A stretch of DNA of 64,000 nucleotides, taken from Thalassobium sp. GTDB lineage: Bacteria; Pseudomonadota; Gammaproteobacteria; Pseudomonadales; Oceanobacteraceae. Shown here piece after piece: positions 29,603 through 39,293 of this stretch (its first letter is position 1; each line of letters starts with the position of its first letter). Both the position numbers and the translations under genes were made by a program. The stretch spans positions 310,001 through 374,000 of the forward strand of contig NVUW01000002.1 of assembly GCA_002733205.1 (NCBI GenBank), in the 5' to 3' direction. The notes beneath the pieces are model-generated. The model was not told where the DNA came from and ran no database searches. It saw only the letters and a list, made by a program, of their open reading frames with translations.

Positions 29603-31240
29603 ATGAGTATTTCCTCTCTGCTGATGGCCATTGTGTTGGCGGCGATCCCGCTGACACTGATTCTGGCCGCTGTTCCTGCCGGTCTGCAGACCCGGCGCTT
29701 TGCCTTTAACGATGACCAGCGCTGGCATGTTGCCTGGCGTGCGGTGCAACTCATTGCCGTGCTGACCCTGAGCGCCATCGCGCTGGCGTTGCTGTTTCCG
29801 GCCACTGAGCGGCATTGGCTGAGCGATCATCCCCTGCGCCTGACGCTGTTGCTGCTGCTCAGTGTGATGGCACTGGTGGTGGTGAAATTCTCACGCCGGT
29901 ATCTGGCCGCCGATCCGGGCTTTGGCCGTTATCTGCGCTGGCTGTTGCTGACGCTGGCGGCGGTTGCGCTGGTGTTTATCAGCAATCACTTACTGCTGTT
30001 TGTGCTGGGCTGGATTGCCATCAGTCTGGCGCTGCATCAGTTGCTGATGTTCTACCCCGACCGTCCGCGCGCAGCGCTGGCGGCGCATAAAAAATTCCTG
30101 CTGGCGCGGCTGGCAGAAACCTCTCTGCTGGTGGCCTTTTATCTGCTGTGGCAACAACACGGCACGGCCAATATCGACACCATCCTGAGCGCTTACCAGA
30201 CCCCGGCCGCACTGAGCCTGAGTGAGCAGATTGCCGCCGTACTGATTGCGCTGACCGCCCTGATCAAATGTGCGCAGCTGCCGGTACACGGCTGGCTGAT
30301 TCAGGTGGTGGAAGCGCCGACGCCGGTATCGGCCCTGCTGCATGCCGGGGTGATTAACCTCGGTGGCTTCCTGCTGATTCTGTTCGCCCCGCTGTTTTTG
30401 CAGGTGGCTGCGGCGCAGTGGCTGGTGCTGGTGGTGGCTGGTCTGACGACGGTACTGGCAGCACTGATTATGACCACCCGCATCAGTGTGAAGGTGCGGC
30501 TGGCGTGGTCGACCAGCGCGCAGATGGGTCTGATGCTGATTGAATGTGCGCTGGGCCTGGTGGAGTTGGCGTTGCTGCATCTGCTGGCGCACTCGGCTTA
30601 CAAAGCCTGGGCGTTTTTAAGTTCCGGTTCGGCGGTGCAGCAGCATGTGCAACAGTCGCTGCTGATTAGCCCGCCACCGGTGGCGCGCCATTGGTTGCTG
30701 GCTCTGTGGCCGGCCGTGGCGTTGGTGGCGGCGGCCTGGTGGTTGTCGGCGTTGCTGCATCCGGCAGCCCAGCCGTTCAGTGGCTGGTTGCTGCTGGCGC
30801 TGGCGCTGACCGCATGGCTTACCTACAGCATTCGTGAAGGCGTCTGGCTGCGGCCGTTGCTGCTGGCGGGGGCGCTGGCTCTGGCTTACAGCGTGCTTAA
30901 AACCCTGATGATGCCTTTGACCGGCGATCTGCCAGCGCTGCTGCGGCCCGGGGTGTTCAGTGCTGCGGACCTGTGGGCCGGTGCGCTGTTCCTGCTGCTG
31001 TTCGCCCTCTGGTGGTTGTTGCGATGGCGTCCCGAGTGGCCGCCGGTGCAGCGTTTATCGGTGGCTCTGTTTGCCGGTCTGTATCTGGACGAATGGTTTA
31101 CCCGCATCACCCTGCGTCTGTGGCCTGCACGTCTGCCGGTACGGGCCAATCCTAAACATAAGCCTCAACATTCTGCCGGGCAGCACGATGCTTCGGCAGT
31201 AGCGGTCACATGCCACGACAATAAGGAGCAACTGTTATGA
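29603..31240 (+). CDS. dabB: DabB-type proton-conducting subunit of inorganic-carbon transporter (complex I antiporter-like)
   Basis: 545 residues, almost all membrane helices, of the NADH-quinone oxidoreductase NuoL/MrpA-like antiporter family: the block VLGWIAISLALHQLLMFYPDRPRAALAAHKKFLLARLAETSLLVAFYLLW and LTALIKCAQLPVHGWLIQVVEAPTPVSALLHAGVINLGGFLLI contain the lysine and histidine residues of the proton channel. Start ATG 29603 with AGGAGG nine bases upstream; a TTG at 29594 is unlikely. It overlaps dabA by four bases. As shown for Halothiobacillus DAB complexes, DabB should supply a cation gradient for DabA. In a heterotroph it would supply bicarbonate for carboxylases. Confidence 0.9.
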   Translation: MSISSLLMAIVLAAIPLTLILAAVPAGLQTRRFAFNDDQRWHVAWRAVQLIAVLTLSAIALALLFPATERHWLSDHPLRLTLLLLLSVMALVVVKFSRRYLAADPGFGRYLRWLLLTLAAVALVFISNHLLLFVLGWIAISLALHQLLMFYPDRPRAALAAHKKFLLARLAETSLLVAFYLLWQQHGTANIDTILSAYQTPAALSLSEQIAAVLIALTALIKCAQLPVHGWLIQVVEAPTPVSALLHAGVINLGGFLLILFAPLFLQVAAAQWLVLVVAGLTTVLAALIMTTRISVKVRLAWSTSAQMGLMLIECALGLVELALLHLLAHSAYKAWAFLSSGSAVQQHVQQSLLISPPPVARHWLLALWPAVALVAAAWWLSALLHPAAQPFSGWLLLALALTAWLTYSIREGVWLRPLLLAGALALAYSVLKTLMMPLTGDLPALLRPGVFSAADLWAGALFLLLFALWWLLRWRPEWPPVQRLSVALFAGLYLDEWFTRITLRLWPARLPVRANPKHKPQHSAGQHDASAVAVTCHDNKEQLL

Positions 31241-33669
31241 ACCTGTCAAACGTCCCGGTCGATTCCATGGCATTGCTGGCGGCGGTGGATGCCGCCGGAA
31301 AACGCATTGCGCCCACCTGGCCACTGGATCAGTTCATTGCGGTAAACCCGCTGTGGGAATTGCGCGATCAACCATTTACCGATGCCGCTGCACGCCTGGA
31401 AGCATTGGGCCGCATTCGCTGCCTGATGCCAGCCGATCACTATGCCCGTCTGTGGCAGCGCAGCCAGATCCGTGACGCCCACTTGCTGCGAGCTGCGGCC
31501 GAGCTGGGCGCGACTGACGATATCGAAGCGCTGCTGCAGACGCTGAAACAACCGGCGGCAGAAGCGCACTGGCATAATCTGTCGGACTGGCTCGACAGTA
31601 CCCGTGACCGTCAGCACCAGATGGCCTGGCGCGATGAAATCACCCATCAGATCAGCCAGTTCTGTGCGGCTTTTTGCCAGCAGTCGGGGCCGCAACCCGC
31701 ACGCCATTTGTATCTGAGCTGGGTTAAGCAGATCCGTGCCGACCGTGGCATTGCCATTCTGATGGGCGAGCCGGGCCTGACCAAAGCGTTCCGCGAGCTG
31801 CCGGACGATCCGCAAGCGCTGATTCTGATTGCACTGGCGGAGTTGGGTCTGAGCACGCCGGACCAGATCGAAGCGTATGCCCATGCGCTGCTGCTCGATA
31901 TCAACGGCTGGGCGTCCTGGTTTGCTTATCAGCGCTGGCAGTCGCGGCTGGAGGGGGACAGCGATGATGCCTTGCCGCAGCTGGTTGCCATTCGTCTTGG
32001 TTGGGAGCTGGCATTGTGGCGTCACTGGCAGCTGCGCCATGAGCAGGGCGCACAACAACTGCAACAACAGTGGTACAGCCAGTTGCCGCAACTGAGTGCG
32101 CTGGTGGCACAGCAACGGCAGGCGCAGAAACCGTTGTGGGTATGGCAGCGGGCGGCAGAGATTGCCCGTCAGCAGCAGGAATTACAGATACTGGCGCAGA
32201 AGCCGCTGGCCACCTCGCCGCAGCCGAAACTGCAGGCCATTTTCTGCATTGATGTGCGTTCCGAGGTCATGCGGCGGGCGCTGGAAGCCCAGTGCCCGGA
32301 TATTCAGACACTGGGGTTTGCCGGTTTCTTTGGCTTGCCGGTCGCTTATACCCCGGTAGGCACCGACCTTAACCGGCCGCAGTTGCCGGGATTGCTGGCC
32401 GCCGGTTTGCGCGTCAGCGAAGGCGGGCATGAAGCCCAGGCGCTGGGTTTTGCCAGAAGGGGACAGCAACAGAAAGATGCGGCCTGGAGTGATTTCAGCC
32501 GTGGTGCCGCCACCTCATTCAGCATGGTCGAAGCGGCCGGGCTGAGTTACGCCGCCAAACTGCTGCGTAAAACCTTTGGTCTGGAAGCCGAAGCGCATCC
32601 GGTAAACGATTGGCCGGTCACCGGCCAGTGGACATTGTGGAACGGTGAACGGCCACTGACCCTGAGCGAAAAAACCGATCTGGCCGACGGCATTCTGCAA
32701 GCCATGAGCCTGAAACGGCTGGCGGGCGAAGTACTGCTGGTCGGGCATGGCAGCCACACCACCAACAACCCGCATGCGGCGGGGCTGGATTGTGGTGCCT
32801 GCGGTGGTCAGACCGGTGCAGTCAACGTACAGGTGCTGGCACAGCTGCTGAACGATGATGGCGTGCGCAAAGCACTGGCCGACCGTGGCCGGGTTATTCC
32901 GCACAGCACCCGCTTTGTGGCGGTGCTGCATAACACCACCACCGATCATATCCACTGCTTCAGTCAGGTGACCGCCGCCGCCGGACAATGGCTCAGCGAT
33001 GCCACGTTGCTGGCTCAGCGGGAGCGCGCCACGGCCCTGGGGCTGGCGCATGAGCCTTGCTTCAATCAGCCGCAAACACTGGATGCGGCGATTAGCCGGC
33101 GTGCGCTCGACTGGTCAGAAGTGCGCCCGGAATGGGGGCTGGCGGGTAACAGCGCCTTTATTGTCGCGCCGCGCAGTCGTACCCGCGGGCTGAATTTCGG
33201 CGGTCGTACCTTCCTGCACGATTATATCTGGCAAGACGACGCCAGCTTCAGCGTGCTGGAACTGATTATGACGGCACCGATGGTGGTAACGCACTGGATC
33301 AATATGCAATACAACGCCTCGGTGAGCGACCCGCTGAAATACGGCAGTGGCAACAAAGTGCTGCACAACGTGGTGGGGGGCAATCTGGGCGTGTTTGAAG
33401 GTAACGGCGGTGACCTGCGCATCGGCCTGCCGCAGCAGTCGGTGCATGATGGCCAGCAATGGATGCACGAACCGCTGCGCTTGAGCGTGTACATTCAGGC
33501 ACCGGCCGAGGCCATTGCCGCCATCGTCGAACGTCACGAAAACGTGCGCCAGCTGGTGGATAACGACTGGCTGTACCTGTTCCGGCTGGATGATAACGGC
33601 GTGGCTGCGCGTCTTTATCAGGGAGCATGGCTGGAAACAAAGTCAGAGCAGGAGGCAGGCCATGACTGA
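31237..33669 (+). CDS. dabA: DabA-type inorganic-carbon transporter subunit (DUF2309/UPF0753)
   Basis: 810 residues of the UPF0753 family, which resembles a beta-carbonic anhydrase fused to the membrane protein DabB and hydrates CO2 to bicarbonate in the cytoplasm. The Zn-site residues are in place: Cys337 and Asp339 in [16 protein letters not shown], His504 in [22 protein letters not shown] and Cys519, with the same 15-residue spacing as the described DabA2. The start ATG overlaps dabB by four bases, and the stop overlaps the cysD start by eight. Nothing is missing in the conserved [18 protein letters not shown] or EWGLAGN regions. Confidence 0.93.
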   Translation: MNLSNVPVDSMALLAAVDAAGKRIAPTWPLDQFIAVNPLWELRDQPFTDAAARLEALGRIRCLMPADHYARLWQRSQIRDAHLLRAAAELGATDDIEALLQTLKQPAAEAHWHNLSDWLDSTRDRQHQMAWRDEITHQISQFCAAFCQQSGPQPARHLYLSWVKQIRADRGIAILMGEPGLTKAFRELPDDPQALILIALAELGLSTPDQIEAYAHALLLDINGWASWFAYQRWQSRLEGDSDDALPQLVAIRLGWELALWRHWQLRHEQGAQQLQQQWYSQLPQLSALVAQQRQAQKPLWVWQRAAEIARQQQELQILAQKPLATSPQPKLQAIFCIDVRSEVMRRALEAQCPDIQTLGFAGFFGLPVAYTPVGTDLNRPQLPGLLAAGLRVSEGGHEAQALGFARRGQQQKDAAWSDFSRGAATSFSMVEAAGLSYAAKLLRKTFGLEAEAHPVNDWPVTGQWTLWNGERPLTLSEKTDLADGILQAMSLKRLAGEVLLVGHGSHTTNNPHAAGLDCGACGGQTGAVNVQVLAQLLNDDGVRKALADRGRVIPHSTRFVAVLHNTTTDHIHCFSQVTAAAGQWLSDATLLAQRERATALGLAHEPCFNQPQTLDAAISRRALDWSEVRPEWGLAGNSAFIVAPRSRTRGLNFGGRTFLHDYIWQDDASFSVLELIMTAPMVVTHWINMQYNASVSDPLKYGSGNKVLHNVVGGNLGVFEGNGGDLRIGLPQQSVHDGQQWMHEPLRLSVYIQAPAEAIAAIVERHENVRQLVDNDWLYLFRLDDNGVAARLYQGAWLETKSEQEAGHD

Positions 33670-34597
33670 CACCCTGGCCAGACGCATGAGCCATCTGCAA
33701 CGGCTGGAGGCCGAGGCGATCCACATTATCCGTGAGGTCGTCGCGGCGTTCGATAACCCGTGCATGTTTTACTCCATCGGCAAAGACTCCACCGTCATGC
33801 TGCATCTGGCGCGCAAGGCGTTTTACCCCGGCCGGGTGCCGATGCCGCTGCTGCACGTGGATACCACCTGGGAGTTTGCCGAAATGGCGCACTTCCGTGA
33901 CCGGCTGGCCGCCGAACATCAGTTGCAGATTCTGGTGCACACCAACAAAGAGGCGCTGGCCGCCGGTGTGCATCCGGTGGAATCCGGCTCGGTAAAGTAC
34001 AACGACCAGATGAAAACCGTGGCGCTGAAGCAGGCGCTGGACCATTACCGCTTTGACGCCGCACTGGGCGGCGCCCGCCGTGATGAAGAAAAGTCGCGCG
34101 CCAAAGAACGGGTGTTCTCGGTGCGCAGTGAGAGCCACGGCTGGGACCCGAAAGCCCAGCGGCCGGAGCTGTGGTCGATCTACAACACCCAGATCCGCAA
34201 AGGCGAATCGGTGCGTGTGTTTCCGCTGTCAAACTGGACCGAGCTGGATATCTGGCTCTATATCCTGAAAGAAAACATCGACATCGTACCGCTCTACTTT
34301 GCCGCTGAACGGCTGAGCTGGGTGGACGACGCCAGCGGTCAGATTCTCGCCCTCGACGATGAGCGTATGCGCCCGTATCTGTTAGCGCGTGAGCTGCAAT
34401 CACTGCAACCGCGCTGGATACGCTTCCGTACGCTGGGCTGTTATCCACAGACCGGTGCGGTCGAAAGCCGCGCCACCACGGTAGAAGGGATCGTCGCGGA
34501 AATGCTCACCACCCGCACCAGCGAGCGCCAGGGGCGGCTGCTGGATGCTGACCAGGCCGGTTCGATGGAAAAGAAAAAGCGTGAGGGCTATTTCTGA
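33662..34597 (+). CDS. cysD: CysD, sulfate adenylyltransferase subunit 2, without CysN
   Basis: 311 residues of the CysD family, the ATP sulfurylase subunit that makes adenosine 5'-phosphosulfate from ATP and sulfate. The PP-loop SIGKDST (38-44), LHVDTTWEF and the C-terminal [11 protein letters not shown] are exact family features, and there is no deletion. CysD normally needs the GTPase CysN, encoded next to it; no cysN is in the window. The start overlaps dabA by eight bases and the stop shares one base with the next ATG, so it is tightly coupled to dabA and a DUF6671 gene. This may be a second CysD or a repurposed adenylyltransferase. Confidence 0.92.
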   Translation: MTDTLARRMSHLQRLEAEAIHIIREVVAAFDNPCMFYSIGKDSTVMLHLARKAFYPGRVPMPLLHVDTTWEFAEMAHFRDRLAAEHQLQILVHTNKEALAAGVHPVESGSVKYNDQMKTVALKQALDHYRFDAALGGARRDEEKSRAKERVFSVRSESHGWDPKAQRPELWSIYNTQIRKGESVRVFPLSNWTELDIWLYILKENIDIVPLYFAAERLSWVDDASGQILALDDERMRPYLLARELQSLQPRWIRFRTLGCYPQTGAVESRATTVEGIVAEMLTTRTSERQGRLLDADQAGSMEKKKREGYF

Positions 34598-35373
34598 TGC
34601 CGATCGCCGCCCTGCTGACCCGTCATGGCAAAGGCCCGCTACTGGCGGCTGCGCTGCGCCCGCAGGAGATTGGCGTGATCAGTATCGGCCACTGGGATAC
34701 CGACCAGCTGGGCACCTTTTCCGGCGAGATCGAGCGGCCCATGCCCGCGCTGGATGTGGTGCGCCTGAAAGCCATACTGGCAGCGGATCTCAGCGGTTGC
34801 GGGCTGGGTCTGGGCAGTGAAGGCAGCTTTGGTGGCGGGCCATACCCCGGTCTGCTGCCCTGGCAGCAGGAACTGGTGGCTTTGTTTAACCACGACACCG
34901 GTCAGTGCGTCACCGGCGTCGCCGCCGGGCCTGCGCCACTCGGTGTGCAGACGCTGACCGATGAGCAGGCCTTGGCTCAGTTACTCAGCCGCCATCCCGG
35001 TCAGGGCTGGATATTACGTGACGGCGACCTTACCTATAAAGGACTGACGAGCGCGGCGCAGGTACTGCAGCGGCTATCGTCCTGGCCGATGACGCTGGAG
35101 CCTGACTGGCGGGCGATGCACAGCCCGCTGCGCTCACAGCGCATCCGCGCCGCGGCCGACAATCTGGCACAACGGCTGGCAGCCCAGTGTCCGGCCTGTC
35201 AGCGTCCCGGTTTCTGGCCCGACGACGCTGAGGCCGGTCTGCCCTGCGCAGGCTGTGGCGCAGCGACCCATAAAATTCAGCGCCGCACGGCACACTGTGC
35301 CTGCGGCTTTACCCAGACATATCCGGTTAGCGCACTGGCCGATCCGTTCGATTGCCCGTGCTGTAACCCCTGA
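34597..35373 (+). CDS. DUF6671-family protein with C-terminal zinc ribbon
   Basis: 258 residues. The N-terminal 150 residues have a conserved pattern (ISIGHWDTDQLGTFSGEIERP, then LGLGSEGSFGGGPYPGLLPWQQELVALFN) known from DUF6671 proteins, which I recognise from the FDTDRFGTFTGEI-like motif. The C-terminus has CPAC (198-201), CAGC (217-220), CAC (234-236) and CPCC (253-256), probably two zinc-binding knuckles. Role unknown. It is coupled to cysD (TGATG) and 34 bp ahead of tsaC. Because the run dabB-dabA-cysD-DUF6671 has no gaps, I infer a joint function. Confidence 0.7.
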   Translation: MPIAALLTRHGKGPLLAAALRPQEIGVISIGHWDTDQLGTFSGEIERPMPALDVVRLKAILAADLSGCGLGLGSEGSFGGGPYPGLLPWQQELVALFNHDTGQCVTGVAAGPAPLGVQTLTDEQALAQLLSRHPGQGWILRDGDLTYKGLTSAAQVLQRLSSWPMTLEPDWRAMHSPLRSQRIRAAADNLAQRLAAQCPACQRPGFWPDDAEAGLPCAGCGAATHKIQRRTAHCACGFTQTYPVSALADPFDCPCCNP

Positions 35374-35375
35374 AG

Positions 35376-35415
35376 ACGATGACCGACTATGAAAACGATG
35401 ACCGACTATGAAAAC
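35376..35415 (+). repeat. Direct repeat at the tsaC start region
   Basis: ACGATGACCGACTATGAAAAC occurs at 35376-35396 and again at 35395-35415 (19-base period). It duplicates the start region: the first ATG of the repeat at 35389 opens a 12-codon frame ending in the tsaC sequence; the second, 35408, is the tsaC start. The product could be a mini leader peptide. Confidence 0.8.
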
Positions 35416-36394
35416 AGAATGGCTTGATGGCCTCAGCGACAGCGGCCTGCAACGTGCCGTGCAGTTATTACAGGCTGGCGAATGCGTGGCCGTACCGACC
35501 GAAACCGTTTACGGCCTGGCCGCCGATGCCCGTAATGCGGCGGCGGTGCGCGCTATTTTTGCTGCCAAGGGACGTCCGGCCAATCATCCGCTGATTGTCC
35601 ATCTGGCCAGTGCAGAACAACTGCCGCAGTGGGCGGCCAGTGTACCAGCGGAAGCCTGGCAGCTGGCGCAGGCATTCTGGCCCGGCCCGCTGACCTTACT
35701 GCTGCCCAAAGCAGCGGATGTGCCGGAAGAGGTAACTGGCGGCCTGCCCAGCATTGGCCTGCGCGTACCGGCGCATCCGCTGTTGCAGACCTTATTGCGC
35801 CAGCTCGGCAGTGGTGTGGCCGCGCCTTCGGCGAACCCGTACAAAGCGTTAAGCCCGACCTCGGCGGCGCAAGTGATGGCCGGACTGGATGGCCGCATTG
35901 CCGCAGTTCTGGATGGCGGTGCCTGCGAGTTCGGGCTGGAGTCGACCATTGTCGATCTGACTCAACCGGCACAGAGTATCCGCATTCTGCGCGCCGGGCC
36001 GATCAGCCGCATTGCCATAGAACAGGTGCTGGGACGGCCGGTTGAGGTACCGCAGCAGCACAACGAAGCGGTGCCGGGTAACGTGCAGGCGCATTATCAG
36101 CCGCGCACTCCGCTGCATCTGTTCAGCAGTGACGAACTGGCGGATTTCATAAAAGACGGGGTTGGCGATGACACCGGCCTGCTGCTGTGGTCACCACGCC
36201 TGATTGGACTGGCCTGTGGCCGTGAGCGGGCACTGATTCTGCCGGATAATGCGCCCGCTTTTGCGCAGACGCTGTATCAGACACTGCATGAAGCCGACCA
36301 GTTGGGTTATCGCCAGCTCTGGCTGGAGCAACCACCGGGAACAGAAGACTGGCTGGCGGTTAACGACCGGCTGTCGCGGGCAGCGTCACAATAA
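35408..36394 (+). CDS. L-threonylcarbamoyladenylate synthase (Sua5/TsaC type)
   Basis: Makes threonylcarbamoyl-AMP from threonine, bicarbonate and ATP for the tRNA t6A37 modification. 328 residues, so of the long Sua5 form: YrdC domain to about 205 with PTETVYGLAADA (31-42), KGRPANHPLIVH and PSANPYKALSPTSAAQV, followed by a C-terminal Sua5 domain. The bicarbonate requirement makes its position behind dabBA notable. Start at ATG 35408, product MKTEWLDGLSDS. Its 3' end overlaps the end of the convergent sensor-kinase gene by 35 bases. Confidence 0.9.
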   Translation: MKTEWLDGLSDSGLQRAVQLLQAGECVAVPTETVYGLAADARNAAAVRAIFAAKGRPANHPLIVHLASAEQLPQWAASVPAEAWQLAQAFWPGPLTLLLPKAADVPEEVTGGLPSIGLRVPAHPLLQTLLRQLGSGVAAPSANPYKALSPTSAAQVMAGLDGRIAAVLDGGACEFGLESTIVDLTQPAQSIRILRAGPISRIAIEQVLGRPVEVPQQHNEAVPGNVQAHYQPRTPLHLFSSDELADFIKDGVGDDTGLLLWSPRLIGLACGRERALILPDNAPAFAQTLYQTLHEADQLGYRQLWLEQPPGTEDWLAVNDRLSRAASQ

Positions 36395-37727
36395 CGCACA
36401 GCCCCTGTGGCTGGTTGGCGCGCAGCTGCAGGCTGCCGCTGTAGCTGGCCACAATATCGCTGACAATTGCCAGGCCAAGACCGCTGCCCTGAACGTTGTT
36501 CTGAGCGTTGTTCTGACCCCTGTCTTCGTCGAGGCGGGTGCCGCGTTGCAGCAGCCGTTCGCGCTCGCGCTGGTCGATGCCCGGCCCCTGATCCGACACC
36601 ATAATCTGCCAGTCGTTTTCATGGCTGCTGATGTGCAGATCAATCTGCCCGCTGGCGTATTTGCAGGCGTTATCGAGCAGGTTACCGAGCAGCTCCAGCA
36701 TATCGTCACGGTCCTGCGGCAGAACGCCGCTCTGTGGATAATGCGCCTGTAGCCGTACCTGTGGGTAAAGCTGTTGCAGCACCTGCAGCAGTGGTGGCAG
36801 GTCTTCACTCAGTTTGGTTTGCCGCCCGGGGGATGACATCCCAACAATTCTGGCGCGCTTCAGTTCGCGCTCGACCAGCTGCCGCAGGCGCTGCAGAGCT
36901 TCGCGCTGTTGTTGCTGGTGCTGTGGATCAAGCTGTTCCGCCAGCAGCTGCAGCTGTTGCAGCGGGCGTTTCATTTCGTGGGCAAGATTACCCAGCGCGT
37001 TACGCGAGCGGCTGACCCGCTGCTGCAACAGGCTGAGCAGGCGATCGATTTCTTCGGTCAGTGGCTGCACCTCCTGCGGGTAATGACCGGCGGCGGCATT
37101 CAGGCCATCGCGCTCACCAAAACGCAGTTCGCGCAGTTGCTGCTGTAAGGGTTCCAGCCGGGTGAAGGCGCGACTCAGCTGGCGGCGCTGGATCAGCATT
37201 AACAGCAGCATGGCACAGATCACGAGGGCGAGGGCCGCCAGCCGGTATTGGCTGAGTTCGTTGTGCAGAGGCGCGATGTCTTCCGCCACCCACAGAGTAA
37301 AGTCGTGATTCTGTACGCGGATGCCCTGCGCCTGGCTGAGCCACTGTTCATCCAGTTGATCACCCTGAATGCCGGGTTGCTGCCAGTGCCGGACAACGCC
37401 GCTGCCGAGGTGAATGACGGGCGGTTCTTTATCCCACAGCGAGCGGCTGCGCAGGTCGGTGCCCTGCTGGTCGCGGATGGCAAAATAATGGCCGGAGTAC
37501 ACACGCTGATAGAGTGTGCCCAGACGGCTGTCATCCACCTGCCAGTGGCCCTGAGCGTCCTGTGTCAGGGCGGCAATCAGGCCGTCGGCATCGTGTTGCA
37601 GACGGCTGAGCACGGTGTGGGTGGTGAGCTGGCGCACGCCATAGTCGGCCAGCCACAGCAGCGGTAACAGCAGCAGCAGTAAGGTCAGCAACCATTGCCG
37701 GCGCAGCTGTTGCTGCAGTGAAATCAT
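36360..37727 (-). CDS. Sensor histidine kinase (QseC/PmrB-like)
   Basis: 455 residues, two membrane helices (12-34 and about 163-182) bracketing a periplasmic sensor region, a short HAMP-like linker, the dimerisation domain with the phospho-acceptor in NLAHEMKRPLQQL, and an ATPase domain with N box NLLDNACKYA, G1 DQGPGI and G2 GSGLGL. It follows the response-regulator gene with a four-base overlap. Sensor ligand unknown. The HEMKRP acceptor box departs from the usual HELRTP but keeps H, E and P. Its gene end overlaps tsaC tail to tail. Confidence 0.9.
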   Translation of the reverse strand: MISLQQQLRRQWLLTLLLLLLPLLWLADYGVRQLTTHTVLSRLQHDADGLIAALTQDAQGHWQVDDSRLGTLYQRVYSGHYFAIRDQQGTDLRSRSLWDKEPPVIHLGSGVVRHWQQPGIQGDQLDEQWLSQAQGIRVQNHDFTLWVAEDIAPLHNELSQYRLAALALVICAMLLLMLIQRRQLSRAFTRLEPLQQQLRELRFGERDGLNAAAGHYPQEVQPLTEEIDRLLSLLQQRVSRSRNALGNLAHEMKRPLQQLQLLAEQLDPQHQQQQREALQRLRQLVERELKRARIVGMSSPGRQTKLSEDLPPLLQVLQQLYPQVRLQAHYPQSGVLPQDRDDMLELLGNLLDNACKYASGQIDLHISSHENDWQIMVSDQGPGIDQRERERLLQRGTRLDEDRGQNNAQNNVQGSGLGLAIVSDIVASYSGSLQLRANQPQGLCVIVTLPATAGR

Positions 37728-38395
37728 GTTTGTGTGTCCGCCGCCAGCTGATAGCCCTGCCCACGGCGGGTTTCGATAAAGTCTTTGCCGAAGTACTGAC
37801 GCAGGCGGTTGATGTAGACCTCAATCACGTTGCTGTCTTTCTGTTGCTCTTCTTCGTAGACGTGTTCGCTGAGGCGGGTTTTGGAATGCACATCCTGCGG
37901 GTGCTGCATCAGGTAGCGCAGCAGGCGGAATTCAATCGCGGTCAGCTCGATGGTGCGGCCATCGGCGCTGTTGGCTTGCTGGCGTTCGGTATCCAGTGTC
38001 ACACCGCGCCAGCTCAGGGCGTTACTGGCCTGGCCGCCCTGCCGGCGGCCGATGGCTTCCAGCCGGGCGAGTAACTCCTGGCTGTGAAAAGGTTTGCCGA
38101 GGTAATCATCAGCACCGGCTTTGAGGCCGTCGACCCGCTCATGCCAGGCGTCGCGTGCGGTCAGCACCAGTACCGGCGTGCGATTACCGGCGGCGCGCCA
38201 GCTGCGCAGCACGTCCAGGCCGTTTTTACCCGGCAGGCCCAGATCAAGCACGATCAGATCCGGCTGCAACTCGTTGCCGAGAAACTCACCATCAATGCCA
38301 TCGTGGCTGACCTCTACCGCGTAACCGGCTTCGCGCAGCAGCGGCTGCAGGGCATCGGTCAGTTGCTGGTCATCTTCGATCAGCAGCAGCTTCAC
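37724..38395 (-). CDS. OmpR-family response regulator (QseB/PmrA-like)
   Basis: 223 residues: receiver domain with acidic pocket EDD (7-9), phospho-acceptor Asp51 in VLDLGLPGKNGLDVL, Thr and Lys of the switch (VLTAR, DYLGKPF), then a winged helix ending in FIETRRGQGYQLAADTQT. It overlaps the kinase gene by four bases and lies 12 bp after the PepSY-protein gene, so the two-component system is the tail of the cytochrome operon 40275-36360. Such pairs commonly regulate the redox or membrane genes next to them. Confidence 0.9.
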   Translation of the reverse strand: MKLLLIEDDQQLTDALQPLLREAGYAVEVSHDGIDGEFLGNELQPDLIVLDLGLPGKNGLDVLRSWRAAGNRTPVLVLTARDAWHERVDGLKAGADDYLGKPFHSQELLARLEAIGRRQGGQASNALSWRGVTLDTERQQANSADGRTIELTAIEFRLLRYLMQHPQDVHSKTRLSEHVYEEEQQKDSNVIEVYINRLRQYFGKDFIETRRGQGYQLAADTQT

Positions 38396-38407
38396 AGCGG
38401 CCGGACC

Positions 38408-38707
38408 TCAGTCGTCATCGCTTTCATCCTCCAGCCAGGCACCGCTGCGGGCGTCGATATAGGTTTCATGTCGCTGTCCGTGGCTATCGAGCCATTTGAG
38501 TTCGTACACCAGCACACCGTCTTCCCATTCCACTTCGGCATCCAGCAGTTCACCACCCAGAGGATGCCGTTGCAGAATGGCTTCCAGAGAGAGTATCTCA
38601 CCCTGCTCCACCCAGGCCCTGATCTGGGTCTGGTCGGGATGTTTTCCGGCAAAGGCCGGATTAATCGTCCCAGCGGCCAAAGCCAGGAATAACCACCGTA
38701 TGTTCAT
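38408..38707 (-). CDS. Periplasmic PepSY-domain protein
   Basis: 99 residues from the ATG 38707 with AGGGGAAA upstream; the open frame continues further but no start is better. A signal peptide MNIRWLFLALAAGTINPAFA is followed by one PepSY-like domain (EGEILSLEAILQRHPLGGELLDAEVEWEDGVLVYELKWLDSHGQRHETYIDARSGAWLEDESDDD). Such proteins occur next to QseBC-type systems and cytochromes and may bind or hold a ligand in the periplasm. Its start overlaps the end of the diheme cytochrome gene by 47 bases. Confidence 0.8.
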   Translation of the reverse strand: MNIRWLFLALAAGTINPAFAGKHPDQTQIRAWVEQGEILSLEAILQRHPLGGELLDAEVEWEDGVLVYELKWLDSHGQRHETYIDARSGAWLEDESDDD

Positions 38708-39281
38708 TGAATTTCCCCTGTGCGGCATCTTTATGGCAGCTGTCGCATTGACTGAATGAACCAACCTGCGGATTGCCGCTGACCATACGCTCCGGTACTT
38801 CCCGGTGCTTACGTTTAAAGTATGGCAGTTCGGTGATGCGCTGAGGAGTGTCGTTGTAGGCGAGGCCTTTAAGGTAGCGTGTGTGATTGCTGGCGCTGTG
38901 AGCACTCAGGTAGGCCAGAATTTCTGCCTGAGCGGCGGCACTCAGCGAGGCATCGTCACCGAAGTGATTATCAAGGCTGGCCATCATCGTCTGCCAGCTG
39001 CGCGCCGGCAGCAGCTTGGCCGGATAAGGCAGATGGCAGCTGCCGCATTCTTGCTTGTATTGCTGTGCTGCGGCGGTATCTGTGCCGGTATCTGTGCCGG
39101 GCTGTTCGCTGCGTGGCCGGTATTCGCTGTGCTCATCATCATCGTCATCCGCGAAGGATTGATTATTCAGAGTGCTCAGGCCGTAAATGCCAAGGGTCAG
39201 GGCGCCACCCAGCAGCAGTGTGCCGGTGGCAAAACGCAGGGCGTTGAGAGACGTGCGCAGGGCGTTCAGGTTACTCATCAT
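38661..39281 (-). CDS. Diheme cytochrome c (DHC family)
   Basis: 206 residues, N-terminal membrane-anchor or signal helix (13-36), an acidic-rich linker (ADDDDDEHSEYRPR) and two CxxCH heme motifs, CGSCH (79-83) and CDSCH (179-183), widely spaced as in diheme cytochrome c partners of SHP. The partner pair SHP-DHC-cytochrome b was described in Rhodobacter sphaeroides; here all three are adjacent, supporting an electron path from membrane cytochrome b561 to DHC to SHP. GGAGAAAG precedes the tandem ATG ATG start. Confidence 0.88.
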   Translation of the reverse strand: MMSNLNALRTSLNALRFATGTLLLGGALTLGIYGLSTLNNQSFADDDDDEHSEYRPRSEQPGTDTGTDTAAAQQYKQECGSCHLPYPAKLLPARSWQTMMASLDNHFGDDASLSAAAQAEILAYLSAHSASNHTRYLKGLAYNDTPQRITELPYFKRKHREVPERMVSGNPQVGSFSQCDSCHKDAAQGKFNEHTVVIPGFGRWDD

Positions 39282-39293
39282 CTTTCTCCTTCT

